Shown here: piece after piece, positions 39,189 to 48,254 of the stretch
Numbering within the stretch: the stretch's first letter is position 1
How the letters are laid out: every line of letters begins with the position of its first letter
NCBI RefSeq assembly: GCF_001439695.1
Contig: NZ_JYLL01000005.1
Coordinates: forward strand, 248,001 to 312,000
Direction of reading: 5' to 3'
DNA from: Pseudomonas veronii
GTDB lineage: Bacteria > Pseudomonadota > Gammaproteobacteria > Pseudomonadales > Pseudomonadaceae
Length of the DNA stretch: 64,000 nt
The notes under the pieces: generated by a model
The model's input: only the letters and a program-made list of their open reading frames with translations
Database searches by the model: none
What the model was told of the DNA's origin: nothing
Made by a program: the position numbers and the translations under genes

Positions 39189-40357
39189 TCACCTTAAGAG
39201 TCCTCGGTACGTCGGTGACCTTGCTCGAATGCTTGCGCGTGCGGGCCGAACAGGAACTGGGCATTCGCCTGGTGTACCAGGTGCATGACGTCGAACAGGC
39301 CCAGCGCATCGCCGTGATGCAGCCCGACAGCTACGACCTGTACGACCAGTGGTTCCACAACGTCGACTTCGTATGGCCCGCCCGCGCGATCCAACCCATC
39401 GACACGCGGCGCATCGCCTTGTGGCACGAGATCAACGACCTGCCCAAGCGCGGTCGCCTGTCGCCCAGCGACCGCCTGGGCAGTGGCAGCGTGCCCAGCG
39501 AGCGGCTGTTTGTGCAGCACGATGGTAGCCTCGGCAGCACGGTCACCGAACGCATCAGCATGTTGCCGCTGACCCACAACGCCGACAGCTTCGCCTACCG
39601 CCCCGAGCGCCTGCCCGAGGCGTTCAGCCGCAGCAACGAAAGCTGGGGCTGGCTGCTCGACCCGCTGTTGCGCGCGCGCACCGCGTTGCAAAGTGACGCG
39701 GCCATCGGCGCGCTCGATGCCGCGTTGGCGGTGCAGGGCGCCGGGCTGGCGAGGTTCAGGGACATCGGCAACATGAGCATCGAAGAGATCGACGTGCTCG
39801 CCGATATCCTGGTGCGCAAGCAGAAGGAAGGGCACTTCGCGGCGTTCTGGTCCGACGATGAAGAAGCCGCGCAATTGATGCTAAGCCCGAACATCGATAT
39901 CCAGAGCCTGTGGTCGCCGACCCTGATGCGCCTGCATCGCGCCGGGGTGAAGTACCGCCTGGCGGTGCCGCGTGAAGGCTATCGCGCCTGGTTCGGCGGC
40001 CTGTCGTTGTCGCGCCATGCCCAGGGCCCGGTGCTCGACGCGGCTTATGCGTACCTCAATTGGTGGTTGTCCGGCTGGCCGGGCGCGGTGATGGCACGCC
40101 AGGGTTACTACATCGGCAACCCGGCACGCAGCCGCGATCATTTGACCAGCGCCGAATGGGACTACTGGTACGCCGGCAAGCCCGCGCGCGAAGAGTTACC
40201 GGGCAGCGACGGCCTGCCGCTGATCGATATCGGCGAAGTGCGCGACGGCGGCTCCTATGAACAGCGCATGGGGCATATCGCGGTGTGGAATTCGGTGATG
40301 GATGAACACAACTACCTGGTGCGGCGCTGGGGGGATTTCATGCGCGCGCGAGGCTGA
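39185..40357 (+). CDS. Extracellular-solute-binding-like protein without signal peptide
   Basis: 390 residues. The fold pattern (ITLRVLGTSVTLLE at the start, SYDLYDQWFHNVDFVWPARAIQPID, AYAYLNWWLSG) resembles PotD-type periplasmic binding proteins of ABC importers. There is no signal peptide or lipobox, and no permease or ATPase gene is nearby. It may act as a cytoplasmic ligand sensor or be mis-started. Translationally coupled to the GTPase. Last gene of the operon; a terminator follows. Confidence 0.7.
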   Translation: MITLRVLGTSVTLLECLRVRAEQELGIRLVYQVHDVEQAQRIAVMQPDSYDLYDQWFHNVDFVWPARAIQPIDTRRIALWHEINDLPKRGRLSPSDRLGSGSVPSERLFVQHDGSLGSTVTERISMLPLTHNADSFAYRPERLPEAFSRSNESWGWLLDPLLRARTALQSDAAIGALDAALAVQGAGLARFRDIGNMSIEEIDVLADILVRKQKEGHFAAFWSDDEEAAQLMLSPNIDIQSLWSPTLMRLHRAGVKYRLAVPREGYRAWFGGLSLSRHAQGPVLDAAYAYLNWWLSGWPGAVMARQGYYIGNPARSRDHLTSAEWDYWYAGKPAREELPGSDGLPLIDIGEVRDGGSYEQRMGHIAVWNSVMDEHNYLVRRWGDFMRARG

Positions 40358-40368
40358 TGCCAACCAAA

Positions 40369-40400
40369 AAAGGCGGCTACCTGTGAGGGTAGCCGCCTTT
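40369..40400. terminator. Intrinsic terminator between convergent genes
   Basis: AAAGGCGGCTAC (40369-40380) pairs with GTAGCCGCCTTT (40389-40400), with an A-tract on the left and GTTTT on the right. It serves the operon ending at 40357 and possibly gcd. Confidence 0.92.
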
Positions 40401-40419
40401 GTTTTGCTGCAGGTTTTGC

Positions 40420-42831
40420 TTAATCCGGCAGTTTGAACGCCATCACATAGTCACCCTGCTTGGTGCCCAGGGAGCCGTGACCGCCGGCCATGACCAGCAC
40501 GTATTGCTTGCCGTCCTTGCCGGTGTAGGTCATCGGTGTGGTTTGCGCACCGGCTGGCAGGCGACCTTCCCACAGTTGCTTGCCGTTTTTCACGTCATAG
40601 GCACGCAGGTACTGGTCGAGGGTGCCGCTGAGGAAGGACACGCCACCGGCGGTGGTGAAAGTGCCGCCCAGGCTAGGCACGCCCATGGTCAGCGGGAGCG
40701 GAACCGGCGAGCTGTCGCGCACGGTGCCGTTCTTGTGCATCCAGATGGTTTTGTGGGTGGTCAGGTCGACCGCCGCCACATAACCCCACGCCGGTGCCTG
40801 GCACGGCAGGCCCATCGGCGACAGCATCGCTTCGAGGATCACGCCGTAGGGCGCGCCTTTGTTCGGCTGCACGCCTTGGGTTTCGCTGATGCGCGGGCCT
40901 TGCTTGGCAATGTCGGCGGCCGGGATCAGTTTCGATTTGAACGCCATGTAGTTCGGGTTCACGAACGCGATCTGGCGCACCGGGTCGACGGAAATGCCAC
41001 CCCAGTCGAACACGCCGAAGTTACCCGGATAAACGATCGAACCTTGCAGCGAAGGCGGGGTGAACGCACCGTCGTAGCGCATGGATTTGAAATCGATGCG
41101 GCACAGCATCTGGTCGAACGGGGTCACGCCCCACATGTCGCGCTCTTTGAGCGGCGGTGGCATGAAGTTCAGATCAGACTTCGGTTGCGTCGGCGCGGTG
41201 TGATCGCCCGCGACTGCGCCTTGCGGCACGGCCACTTCGTGGATCGGCACCACCGGTTGGCCGGTGGCGCGGTCCAGCACGTAGATGCTGCCTTGTTTGG
41301 TCGACGCCATCACCGCTTGTTTCACGCCGGCTTCGGTCTTGATGTCGATCAGCGAAGGCTGGCCGCCCACGTCCATGTCCCACAGGTCATGGTGGGTGAA
41401 CTGGAAGGTCCACTTCACGTGGCCGCTGTCGATGTCCAGGGCGGTCAGGCCGGCGCTGTATTTTTCCGAGTCTTCGGTACGGTCGCCGCCGTATTGGTCG
41501 GGCATCTGGTTGCCCATCGGCAGGTAGAGCATGCCGAGTTTTTCATCCACAGAGAACATGGACCACATGTTCGGCGAGTTGCGGGTGTAGGTCTTGCCTT
41601 CGGCCAACGGGGTGGTGTCGTCTGGGTTGCCGCTGTCCCAGTTCCACACCAGCTTGCCGGTGTGGACGTCGAACGCGCGGATCACGCCGCTGGGCTCGTC
41701 GGTGGAGACGTTATCGGTGACGTGACCGCCGATCACCACCAGGTTTTTGGTCACCGCCGGTGGCGAAGTGGAGTAGTAACCGCCTGGGGCGAAGCTGCCG
41801 ATATTGGCACGCAGGTCGACCTGGCCTTTGTCGCCGAAGTCTTCGCACATCTTGCCGGTGTCGGCGTTCAGGGCGATCAGGCGGGTGTCGGCGGTCGGCA
41901 CGAAGATGCGTTTCGGGCAGGCGTTCGGCGCGGCAGCCGGGCTGGCGCTGCCGGTCGGGCTCTGTTCGGAGGCGTAGGCGGCGTCATCGTGATACGACAC
42001 GCCACGGCAGGTCATGTGCGCCCAACCCTTGAAGTTTGCGGCACCTTCGGTGCTGATCTTCGGGTCGAAACGCCAGATTTCCTTGCCGGTATCCGGGTCC
42101 AGGGCAATCACCTGGCTGTGCGGGGTACACACGTAGAGCATGCCGTTGACTTTCAGCGGGGTGTTTTCCGCGGTGGTCTCGCCCGGGTCGTTCGGGCCTG
42201 GGATGTCGCCGGTGCGGTAGGTCCACGCTGGAACCAGTTTGTGGGCGTTTTCCGGGGTGATCTGCGCCAGAGGCGAGTAGCGATCGCCGTAGGCCGAACG
42301 GCCGTAGGAATTCCAGTCGCCATCGGCCTGGGTCGGCGCGGCGCTGGCCATGCCCGGTACTGCGTCGCGGTCCAGTTGGCCTTTGATTTCACCCGGGTGG
42401 GTGAATTGGCTGGCCACGGCGGCAGCGCCGGCCAGGACCACGGCCACGCTCAGCGCGCCGGTGCCCAGCGGTGCCGATTGGCCACGCAGCAACGGACGGC
42501 GAAACCATGGGAGTAGCATGACGATGCCCAGGGCGAACAGCAGTGCCAGGCGCGGTACCAACTGCCACCAGTCCAGGCCGACTTCCCACAGTGCCCACAC
42601 GGTACTGGCGAACAGTACCAGTGCGTATAGGCCCAGCGCGGCGCGGCGGGTGGCCAGCAGCAGAAGGCCGGTCAGGGTGATGCCGATGCCGGCCAGCAGG
42701 TAGTACAGCGACCCGCCGAGCAGGCTCAGCTTGATACCGCCGGCCAGTAAGGCCAGGCCCATGATCAGCAGCAAGACGCCTAGCAGCCTGGGCAGTAGGC
42801 GGCTTGGGCTTGAGGCACCATCAGTGCTCAT
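40420..42831 (-). CDS. gcd: Membrane-bound PQQ-dependent glucose dehydrogenase
   Basis: 803 residues. Five N-terminal membrane helices (about 13-135) are followed by an eight-bladed PQQ propeller in the periplasm from about residue 150 (DGDWNSYGRSAYGDRYSPL). Family motifs include TYRTGDIPGPNDPGETTAEN and HHDLWDMDVGGQPSL. It oxidises glucose to gluconolactone, passes electrons to ubiquinone and causes medium acidification. Single gene here; PQQ synthesis genes are elsewhere. Confidence 0.93.
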   Translation of the reverse strand: MSTDGASSPSRLLPRLLGVLLLIMGLALLAGGIKLSLLGGSLYYLLAGIGITLTGLLLLATRRAALGLYALVLFASTVWALWEVGLDWWQLVPRLALLFALGIVMLLPWFRRPLLRGQSAPLGTGALSVAVVLAGAAAVASQFTHPGEIKGQLDRDAVPGMASAAPTQADGDWNSYGRSAYGDRYSPLAQITPENAHKLVPAWTYRTGDIPGPNDPGETTAENTPLKVNGMLYVCTPHSQVIALDPDTGKEIWRFDPKISTEGAANFKGWAHMTCRGVSYHDDAAYASEQSPTGSASPAAAPNACPKRIFVPTADTRLIALNADTGKMCEDFGDKGQVDLRANIGSFAPGGYYSTSPPAVTKNLVVIGGHVTDNVSTDEPSGVIRAFDVHTGKLVWNWDSGNPDDTTPLAEGKTYTRNSPNMWSMFSVDEKLGMLYLPMGNQMPDQYGGDRTEDSEKYSAGLTALDIDSGHVKWTFQFTHHDLWDMDVGGQPSLIDIKTEAGVKQAVMASTKQGSIYVLDRATGQPVVPIHEVAVPQGAVAGDHTAPTQPKSDLNFMPPPLKERDMWGVTPFDQMLCRIDFKSMRYDGAFTPPSLQGSIVYPGNFGVFDWGGISVDPVRQIAFVNPNYMAFKSKLIPAADIAKQGPRISETQGVQPNKGAPYGVILEAMLSPMGLPCQAPAWGYVAAVDLTTHKTIWMHKNGTVRDSSPVPLPLTMGVPSLGGTFTTAGGVSFLSGTLDQYLRAYDVKNGKQLWEGRLPAGAQTTPMTYTGKDGKQYVLVMAGGHGSLGTKQGDYVMAFKLPD

Positions 42832-43255
42832 AGTGTGTTTCTCCGTGACGTTGGAATTATGTGTCCCCGTGTGTCTTCACTGTAGATGACGATTTGGCAC
42901 GGGCTTGGTTCAGCGTGAGTCGGTTTTTCCTGGGGATAGCGGGGGGTATCCACAGGGGGGTGATTTATTTTTAGGCGCGGTCGGGTGTGAGACAGCGCTG
43001 TCTTTGTGGCGAGGGGTGTTCGGTAGGTTGGGGTTGACCGAGAGTGAATCGTTTCAGGTTATTGCCGCCAAGGATAATGCGGTGGGGCGTTGAGAGAAAG
43101 TGAAAATCGCAAGATGCATTATTTCGGATTTGGTAACAGTGACAGAATGTCGCTGTGGGATGAGGGGGTGGGGTTGTTGTTAGGGGGCTGGTGGATGGCC
43201 TTGGGGGAGGGGGCATATCCGTTTCTTCGGTAACGGCGGCTATGGGTTCCGCCCT
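42832..43255. other. Gene-free stretch upstream of gcd
   Basis: About 420 bp with no supported gene. Short open frames exist, but none has a good start site or family features. The first 100 bp should hold the gcd promoter. From about 42950 the sequence is G/T-rich on the plus strand with T-runs. Confidence 0.5.
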
Positions 43256-43262
43256 TACGGCG

Positions 43263-43435
43263 GGTCACTTTGGAAAAGCCCCAAAGTAACCAAAGGGCTC
43301 TTGCCCCACCACTCGGCACCTCGCTAGTGCTCGGTGTGCCCTCACTCCGGCTTGAATCCGTGGGCCGCCGTCATGGGCCATCCCTGGCCCAGGACGGCTA
43401 ACCCGGCGTCCTGCCGGGTTGCCCACGGATTCAAG
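43263..43435. repeat. Highly structured non-coding element with a three-way junction
   Basis: A 15-bp outer stem (CTTGAATCCGTGGGC at 43351-43365 with its exact complement at 43421-43435) encloses two hairpins with almost no unpaired linker. One is GCCGTC-A-TGGGCCA / TGGCCCA-G-GACGGC (43367-43398). The other is AACCCGGC / GCCGGGTT (43400-43420). A further hairpin, GGTCACTTTGG / CCAAAGTAACC, lies at 43263-43292. I recall similar sequence scattered in other Pseudomonas genomes without an assigned function. Confidence 0.75.
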
Positions 43436-43478
43436 CCTGCGTTCGGCCAGCGTGGTTTAACGGGGCGCCTCAGATCAA

Positions 43479-43800
43479 GATCAAGAGCCTCGCTTCGCAT
43501 TGTGGAGTGCTTTGGATCAAAAGCGGATCAAGAGCCTCGCTTCGCATTGTGGAGTGCTTTGGATCAAAAGCGGATCAAGAGCCTCGCTTCGCATTGTGGA
43601 GTGCTTTGGATCAAAAGCGGATCAAGAGCCTCGCTTTGCATTGTGGAGTGCTTTGGATCAAAAGCAGGTCAAGAGCCTCGCTTCGCATTGTGGGGTGCTT
43701 TGGATCAAAAGCGGATCAAGAGCCTCGCTTTGCATTGTGGGGGGCTTTGGATCGAAAGCGGATCAAGAGCCTCGCTTTGCATCGTGGGGCGGTTCTTTTT
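43479..43800. repeat. 47-bp tandem repeat, about 7 copies
   Basis: Units begin GATCAAGAGCCTCGCTT at 43479, 43526, 43573, 43620, 43667, 43714 and 43761. Each contains GCATTGTGG, then GCTTTGGATC and AAAGCG, with point differences increasing towards the right end. Because 47 is not a multiple of three and the unit lacks stops, all three plus frames stay open here, giving spurious ORFs. It ends a few bases from the stop of the TonB receptor gene. Confidence 0.92.
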
Positions 43801-43806
43801 GGATAG

Positions 43807-45825
43807 TTAGAAGGTGGTGCGCAGGCCCACTTGTACGCTTCTGCCTGCTGCCGGGGCGATGTCGCGCAGGATCGAGCTGGCGTAGCGCACGGTTTGGTTG
43901 GTCAGGTTTTCGCCATTGACGAATGCCAGCCACTGGCTGCCGCCGACGTTGAAGCGATAGCCGGCGCTGGCGCCCAGCGTGGTGTAGCCGTCGGTGCCGC
44001 TTTCGTTGGAGGGCACACGGCCTTGTCCGGCGGCGTGTTCGATGTCGATGCGCGCTTGCCAGCGGTCCAGTTCCCACAGCAAGCCGCTGTTCAGGCGCAG
44101 CGGTGCGATGCGCGGCAGGGCTTCGCCGGTGTCGAGGTTGGTGGCGCGGGTGTAGTCGCCCGACAGTTCCAGTGCGAACTTGCCGTAGGCGCCTTCGCCG
44201 AGCTTCCAGTGATCCTGGGCTTCAAAGCCGGCGAAACGGGCACGCACTCCTGAGTATTCGTATTCGGGGATGCCGCCGGCGTCTTCTTCACCTTCGTCGT
44301 TCAATGTGCGACCTGTGCCCAGCAGGCCGATGTAGTTGGAGAAACGGCTGTAGAACACGCCGAAGCTGCCCTTGTGCGTGCCGTTGTCAAAGCGCAGTGC
44401 GAGGTCGCTGGATACGGCTTTTTCTTTCTTCAGGTTGGCGTTGCCCAACTCGTAGGTGCCGGTGGCGACGTGAGCGCCGTTGGCGTACAGCTCGTAGAAG
44501 GTCGGCGCGCGTTCGGTGTAGCCCAGGGTTGCGGCCAGCGACCAGATCGGCGTGAGGGTGTACACCGCGCCGGACGACAGGCTGCCGGCGGTGAAGTCGT
44601 TGGTCTTGTCGGCATTGGCGAAGCGCGCGTTGCCTTTGCTGTCCGGGTCGACGCTGGTGTGCTCCAGGCGCCCGCCGAGGCTGAGTTTCAGGCGCTCGGT
44701 GGCCTGCATTTCTTCGAGGATGAACAGCGCGCCGGCGTTGGTGTCGGTCTGCGGCACGAAGGCTTCTTCGCCGAGGGCCGAGAACTCGTTGCGGGTCACT
44801 TGTGCGCCGACCACGCCGTCGAAGGGGCCGAGCGGCTGGTGGCGCGCTTCAACCCGGGCTTCATAGCCTTTGTTCTTGAAGATCGTGCCGGTTTCGCCGC
44901 CTTCGATTTCGCGGTGCTCGTAGTCGGTGTAGCCGGCGTCGAGTTTCACCGAGGTGAACGGGCCCTGCAGGTTGCGTACCTCGGAGGCAAACGCGTAGTG
45001 GTCCTGCTTCATGCGGATCCGCACAGCCTGTTCGGCGGGTGAGCCGTAGTTGCTGTCGTAGGTGCTGTAGGACAGCCCGGCATAACCGTCGTCCCAGGTG
45101 TAGGAACCGCCCAGCGCACCGCCGTCCTGGCGCCCATCGCTGTTGCCCAGGCGGCCGTTTTTGCCGGGGCCGTCTTCGGCTTCCGGAGCGTGGCGGCTGC
45201 GGGCTTGGCCCGGGATTTTGAGGTCGTTGAATTCCCGCGCATTCGCGTCCAGGTGCAGGGCGAAGGTGCCGTTGCCGGCTTCGAGTTTGCCCGCGCTGCT
45301 GCGCGTGGTGTCGGCGCCGCCGTAGCGTAATTCGCCAGCGCCGTGGATGCCTTCGATGGCTTCGGTGGGGATGCGATTGTCGAAGGTGTTGACCACCCCG
45401 CCGATGGCGCTGCCGCCGTACAACAGGGCCGCCGGGCCGCGCACGATTTCGATGCGGTCGACGTTGACCGGGTCCAGCGGCACGGCGTGGTCGTAGGACA
45501 GCGACGACGCATCCAGCGCGCCCACGCCGTTGCGCAGCAGGCGAATGCGGTCGCCATCCTGGCCGCGGATGATCGGTCGGCTGGCGCCCGGGCCGAAGTA
45601 GGACGACGACACGCCCGGTTGCTTGTTCAGGGTTTCGCCGAGGCTGCCTTTTTGCTGCAGGGTCAGCTCATCGCCTTCCAGCACGGTGGTCGGCGAAGCC
45701 AGTTGCGCGCTGCCCAGGGGGTTGGCGGTGATGACTTGGGGTTGCAGTTCCAGCGCATGGGCTTCGGAGCAGATCAGCAGGGCGGCGGCGAGGGGCGACA
45801 AGCGCCAGGCAGAGGAGAGGGACAT
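43807..45825 (-). CDS. TonB-dependent receptor, ZnuD-like (zinc uptake)
   Basis: 672 residues. A signal peptide (1-25, ending SEAHA) is followed by the plug domain ([48 protein letters not shown]) and a 22-strand barrel ending in aromatic TTF. Plug and loop sequence ([17 protein letters not shown]) resemble ZnuD and P. aeruginosa PA0781. Probably imports zinc across the outer membrane. A Zur-box-like palindrome lies about 73 bp upstream. AAGGA before the ATG at 45825 decides the start over 45849. Confidence 0.87.
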   Translation of the reverse strand: MSLSSAWRLSPLAAALLICSEAHALELQPQVITANPLGSAQLASPTTVLEGDELTLQQKGSLGETLNKQPGVSSSYFGPGASRPIIRGQDGDRIRLLRNGVGALDASSLSYDHAVPLDPVNVDRIEIVRGPAALLYGGSAIGGVVNTFDNRIPTEAIEGIHGAGELRYGGADTTRSSAGKLEAGNGTFALHLDANAREFNDLKIPGQARSRHAPEAEDGPGKNGRLGNSDGRQDGGALGGSYTWDDGYAGLSYSTYDSNYGSPAEQAVRIRMKQDHYAFASEVRNLQGPFTSVKLDAGYTDYEHREIEGGETGTIFKNKGYEARVEARHQPLGPFDGVVGAQVTRNEFSALGEEAFVPQTDTNAGALFILEEMQATERLKLSLGGRLEHTSVDPDSKGNARFANADKTNDFTAGSLSSGAVYTLTPIWSLAATLGYTERAPTFYELYANGAHVATGTYELGNANLKKEKAVSSDLALRFDNGTHKGSFGVFYSRFSNYIGLLGTGRTLNDEGEEDAGGIPEYEYSGVRARFAGFEAQDHWKLGEGAYGKFALELSGDYTRATNLDTGEALPRIAPLRLNSGLLWELDRWQARIDIEHAAGQGRVPSNESGTDGYTTLGASAGYRFNVGGSQWLAFVNGENLTNQTVRYASSILRDIAPAAGRSVQVGLRTTF

Positions 45826-45897
45826 CGGACATTCCTTGGCAAACGACAAAAAGAGAAGGCGGCAAACGGTAACGAACAGCTTACGGTTGATAACTAT

Positions 45898-45913
45898 CGT
45901 TACAATATAACAT
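45898..45913 (-). promoter_or_regulatory. Candidate Zur box upstream of the ZnuD-like receptor
   Basis: On the minus strand ATGTTATATTGTAACG; the core GTTATATTGTAAC is an inverted repeat matching the Zur consensus form GTTATnnnATAAC closely. Its position is suitable for zinc repression of the receptor gene. Judged by eye. Confidence 0.65.
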
Positions 45914-46035
45914 CTCTTTTTGCCCTGAAAATGGCAACTTTTCCCCAGGGGCTATATTCAATGCGGTGCTTCCACCTGTTCGCCCCGTCGGCTAAGGTGC
46001 GCGGCTGTATTTCCTCTTTTTGCAAAAGGCCTGGC

Positions 46036-46269
46036 ATGACCGCGACAAGCAACGACCCGCTTCACGGCGTGACTCTGCAACACGTCCTCACCACCCTGGT
46101 GGAACACTACGAATGGAGCGGTCTGGCCGAGCGCATCGATGTCCGCTGTTTCAAGAGCGACCCGAGCATCAAGTCGAGCCTGACGTTCCTGCGCAAAACC
46201 CCGTGGGCGCGGGAGAAAGTCGAAGGGCTGTACGTGAAACTGATGCGTACCAAACGCCCGTTGGACTGA
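46036..46269 (+). CDS. VF530-family (DUF2132) small protein
   Basis: 77 residues. [21 protein letters not shown] and the continuing [25 protein letters not shown] match the VF530/DUF2132 family, a small helical fold suggested to bind DNA. The ATG at 46036 is the family start; the frame is open far upstream by chance. It precedes the Pr6Pr gene by 4 bp. Confidence 0.87.
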   Translation: MTATSNDPLHGVTLQHVLTTLVEHYEWSGLAERIDVRCFKSDPSIKSSLTFLRKTPWAREKVEGLYVKLMRTKRPLD

Positions 46270-46273
46270 GCCC

Positions 46274-46897
46274 ATGAAACGCTGTGTGACGGCGGCGGCC
46301 CTGGCCGGTTGGGTGGGGTTGGCGATTCAGCAATACCTGATTTTCTATTCGCGCTGGTCGACGGGCGCCAGCCTGTTGGGCGGTCTGGTCAACTTCTTCA
46401 GCTTCTTCACCGTGTTGACCAACACCCTGGTGGTGGTGGTGCTGAGCTACGCCGTGGTTGATCGTGATTCAGCGGCGAAGCGGTTTTTCCTGGCGCCCAG
46501 GGTCAGCAGCGCGATTGTCGCCAGCATCGTGCTGGTGAGCCTGGCCTATAACCTGCTGCTGCGGCACCTGTGGCAGCCCGAAGGGTTCCAGTTCATCGCC
46601 GACGAATTGCTGCACGACGTGATGCCGCTGCTGTTTGTCGTCTACTGGTGGCGCTGTGTGCCCAAGGGCACGTTGCAGTGCAAACACATTGGCCTGTGGG
46701 TGTTGTACCCGTTGGTGTACTTCGCCTATGTGCTGCTGCGCGGGGATTTGCTCGGGCAATACCAGTACCCGTTTTTCGACGTCGGCACCCTCGGTTATCC
46801 ACAGGTGTTCGTGAATGCCGGGGGGATTCTGGCGGGGTTCGTGCTGATTGCTCTGGCGGTGGTGGGGTTGGATAAAAGCATCAAACCCCACGGATGA
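46274..46897 (+). CDS. Pr6Pr-family membrane protein
   Basis: 207 residues, six predicted helices. LVNFFSFFTVLTNTLVV near the second helix and HDVMPLLFVVYWW are typical of Pr6Pr (FAR-17a/AIG1-like) proteins. No function is established. Co-transcribed with the VF530 gene. Confidence 0.82.
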   Translation: MKRCVTAAALAGWVGLAIQQYLIFYSRWSTGASLLGGLVNFFSFFTVLTNTLVVVVLSYAVVDRDSAAKRFFLAPRVSSAIVASIVLVSLAYNLLLRHLWQPEGFQFIADELLHDVMPLLFVVYWWRCVPKGTLQCKHIGLWVLYPLVYFAYVLLRGDLLGQYQYPFFDVGTLGYPQVFVNAGGILAGFVLIALAVVGLDKSIKPHG

Positions 46898-46898
46898 C

Positions 46899-47666
46899 TC
46901 ATTCTTCCTCACTGCCCTCGGCGCGCCAGTAGCCGACGGCCTTGAGGAACGCTTCATCGACCTTGTGCGTATCCAGCAGCACCCGGCGCACCTGGCGCGA
47001 CAGCTTGGTTTCCATCGCGACGAAGGTGTACAGCGCACCGCTCGGCAGCGTCAGTGCGCGCACGGTGTCGAGCAGGTCGGCCTGGCCGCGCACCACCCAA
47101 ATCACTTCCACCTCGGCCGCGCTTTGCAGTGCTTGCCGTTCCGCCGCATCGGCGATTTCGATCACCGCCAGCACCGTGCGCCCGGCCGGCAGTTCTTCGA
47201 GGCGGCGGGCGATGGCGGGCAGGGCGGTTTCGTCGCCGATCAGCAGGTAGCTGTCGAAGATGTCCGGCACGATCATCGAGCCCCGTGGGCCGCCGATGTA
47301 CAGGTGCTGGCCGACTTGAGCCTGCTCGGCCCAGGTGGAGGCGGGGCCGTCGCCGTGCAGCACGAAGTCGATGTCCAACTCGCCGAGGCTCAGGTCGAAA
47401 CGCCGTGGCGTGTAGTCGCGCATGGCCGGCTGCGGGCCATCGCCCTTGATGCTGAAGGTCGGGCTTTGCAGCGCGGCTTGCTCGGCGGCGTTCTGCGGGA
47501 ACATCAGCTTGATGTGATCGTCACTGCCCAGGCTGACAAACCCCGCCAGTTCGGGGCCGCCGAGGGTGATGCGGCGCATGCGCGGGGTGATATCGACCAC
47601 CCGCAGCACGTCGAGGCGACGGCGTTTGATCTCGTGGCTGACGCGATGGATGACGGGCGTATTCAT
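46899..47666 (-). CDS. Siderophore-interacting ferric reductase (YqjH/ViuB family)
   Basis: 255 residues. FAD-binding motif RDYTPRRFD (in the MRDYTPRRF stretch), a GGPRGSM loop, and NAD(P)-binding LLIGDETALPAIARRLEELP. It reduces ferric siderophores in the cytoplasm to release iron. It overlaps the PadR regulator by 4 nt, as with yqjH and yqjI neighbours in E. coli, and is probably under that regulator. Confidence 0.9.
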   Translation of the reverse strand: MNTPVIHRVSHEIKRRRLDVLRVVDITPRMRRITLGGPELAGFVSLGSDDHIKLMFPQNAAEQAALQSPTFSIKGDGPQPAMRDYTPRRFDLSLGELDIDFVLHGDGPASTWAEQAQVGQHLYIGGPRGSMIVPDIFDSYLLIGDETALPAIARRLEELPAGRTVLAVIEIADAAERQALQSAAEVEVIWVVRGQADLLDTVRALTLPSGALYTFVAMETKLSRQVRRVLLDTHKVDEAFLKAVGYWRAEGSEEE

Positions 47667-48232
47667 TGATTTTCCCCCTGGACAGCTTGAACGGCCGGGC
47701 CGTCGACGATGGCTTGTGCGGTGCTGTTGAGCAGCGTGGCGACCCGCGCGATTTCTTCGGCGCTCCAGCGTCCGTGGTGCAGTTGCAAGGCATGACGCAG
47801 GTTATGCACCGCCTCGTGGATTTCGGGCGGGCGATCATGGCCGCGCAGCGAGCGTTTGCTCACGTCGATACGCATTCGCACGCCTTCCAGTGCAATCGCC
47901 TGCTCACTTAAAGAAAGACGACCGGCGTCGGTGATGGTGTAGCGTTTTTTTCCGCCTTCGGCATCGCCGCTGATCAATTCGCTTTCTTCAAGGAAGGTCA
48001 GGGTCGGGTAGATCACGCCGGGGCTGGGGCTGTAGGCGCCGTCGAACAGGCCTTCGATCTGGCGGATCAGGTCGTAGCCGTGGCACGGCTGCTCGGCGAT
48101 CAGCGCCAGCAACAGCAACTTCAGGTCGCCGGGGGCGAACACGCGTGGGCCGCGACCGCCGCGTTCACGGCCAGGGCGTTTTTCGAAGCCGTCGCGGCCG
48201 TCGCCGTGGGAATGGGGATGATGCTCTCTCAT
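47663..48232 (-). CDS. PadR-family regulator, YqjI-like
   Basis: 189 residues. A metal-binding-type N-terminus with His residues (REHHPHSHGDG) is followed by an Arg/Gly-rich linker and the PadR winged helix (LKLLLLALIAEQPCHGYDLI, then SPSPGVIYPTLTFLEESELI). A C-terminal helical dimerisation part completes it. The layout matches E. coli YqjI, a nickel/iron-responsive repressor of yqjH. First gene of the two-gene operon. Confidence 0.88.
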   Translation of the reverse strand: MREHHPHSHGDGRDGFEKRPGRERGGRGPRVFAPGDLKLLLLALIAEQPCHGYDLIRQIEGLFDGAYSPSPGVIYPTLTFLEESELISGDAEGGKKRYTITDAGRLSLSEQAIALEGVRMRIDVSKRSLRGHDRPPEIHEAVHNLRHALQLHHGRWSAEEIARVATLLNSTAQAIVDGPAVQAVQGENQ

Positions 48233-48254
48233 TTTGGGTCTCTCCGTTTTGGTT

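Noticed and set aside
42905..43093. 62-codon frame upstream of gcd
   Set aside because: Non-ATG start without a ribosome site, unremarkable composition, no known features.
43334..43919. Open frames of 99-158 codons across the 47-bp repeats
   Set aside because: All three plus-strand frames are open only because the repeat unit lacks stops and its period is not a multiple of three. They have no ribosome sites and run into the receptor gene antisense.
46036..48232. VF530, Pr6Pr, reductase and PadR genes as part of the toxin island
   Set aside because: They resemble ordinary chromosomal genes in codon use and type; the island is better drawn from 48390 onward.
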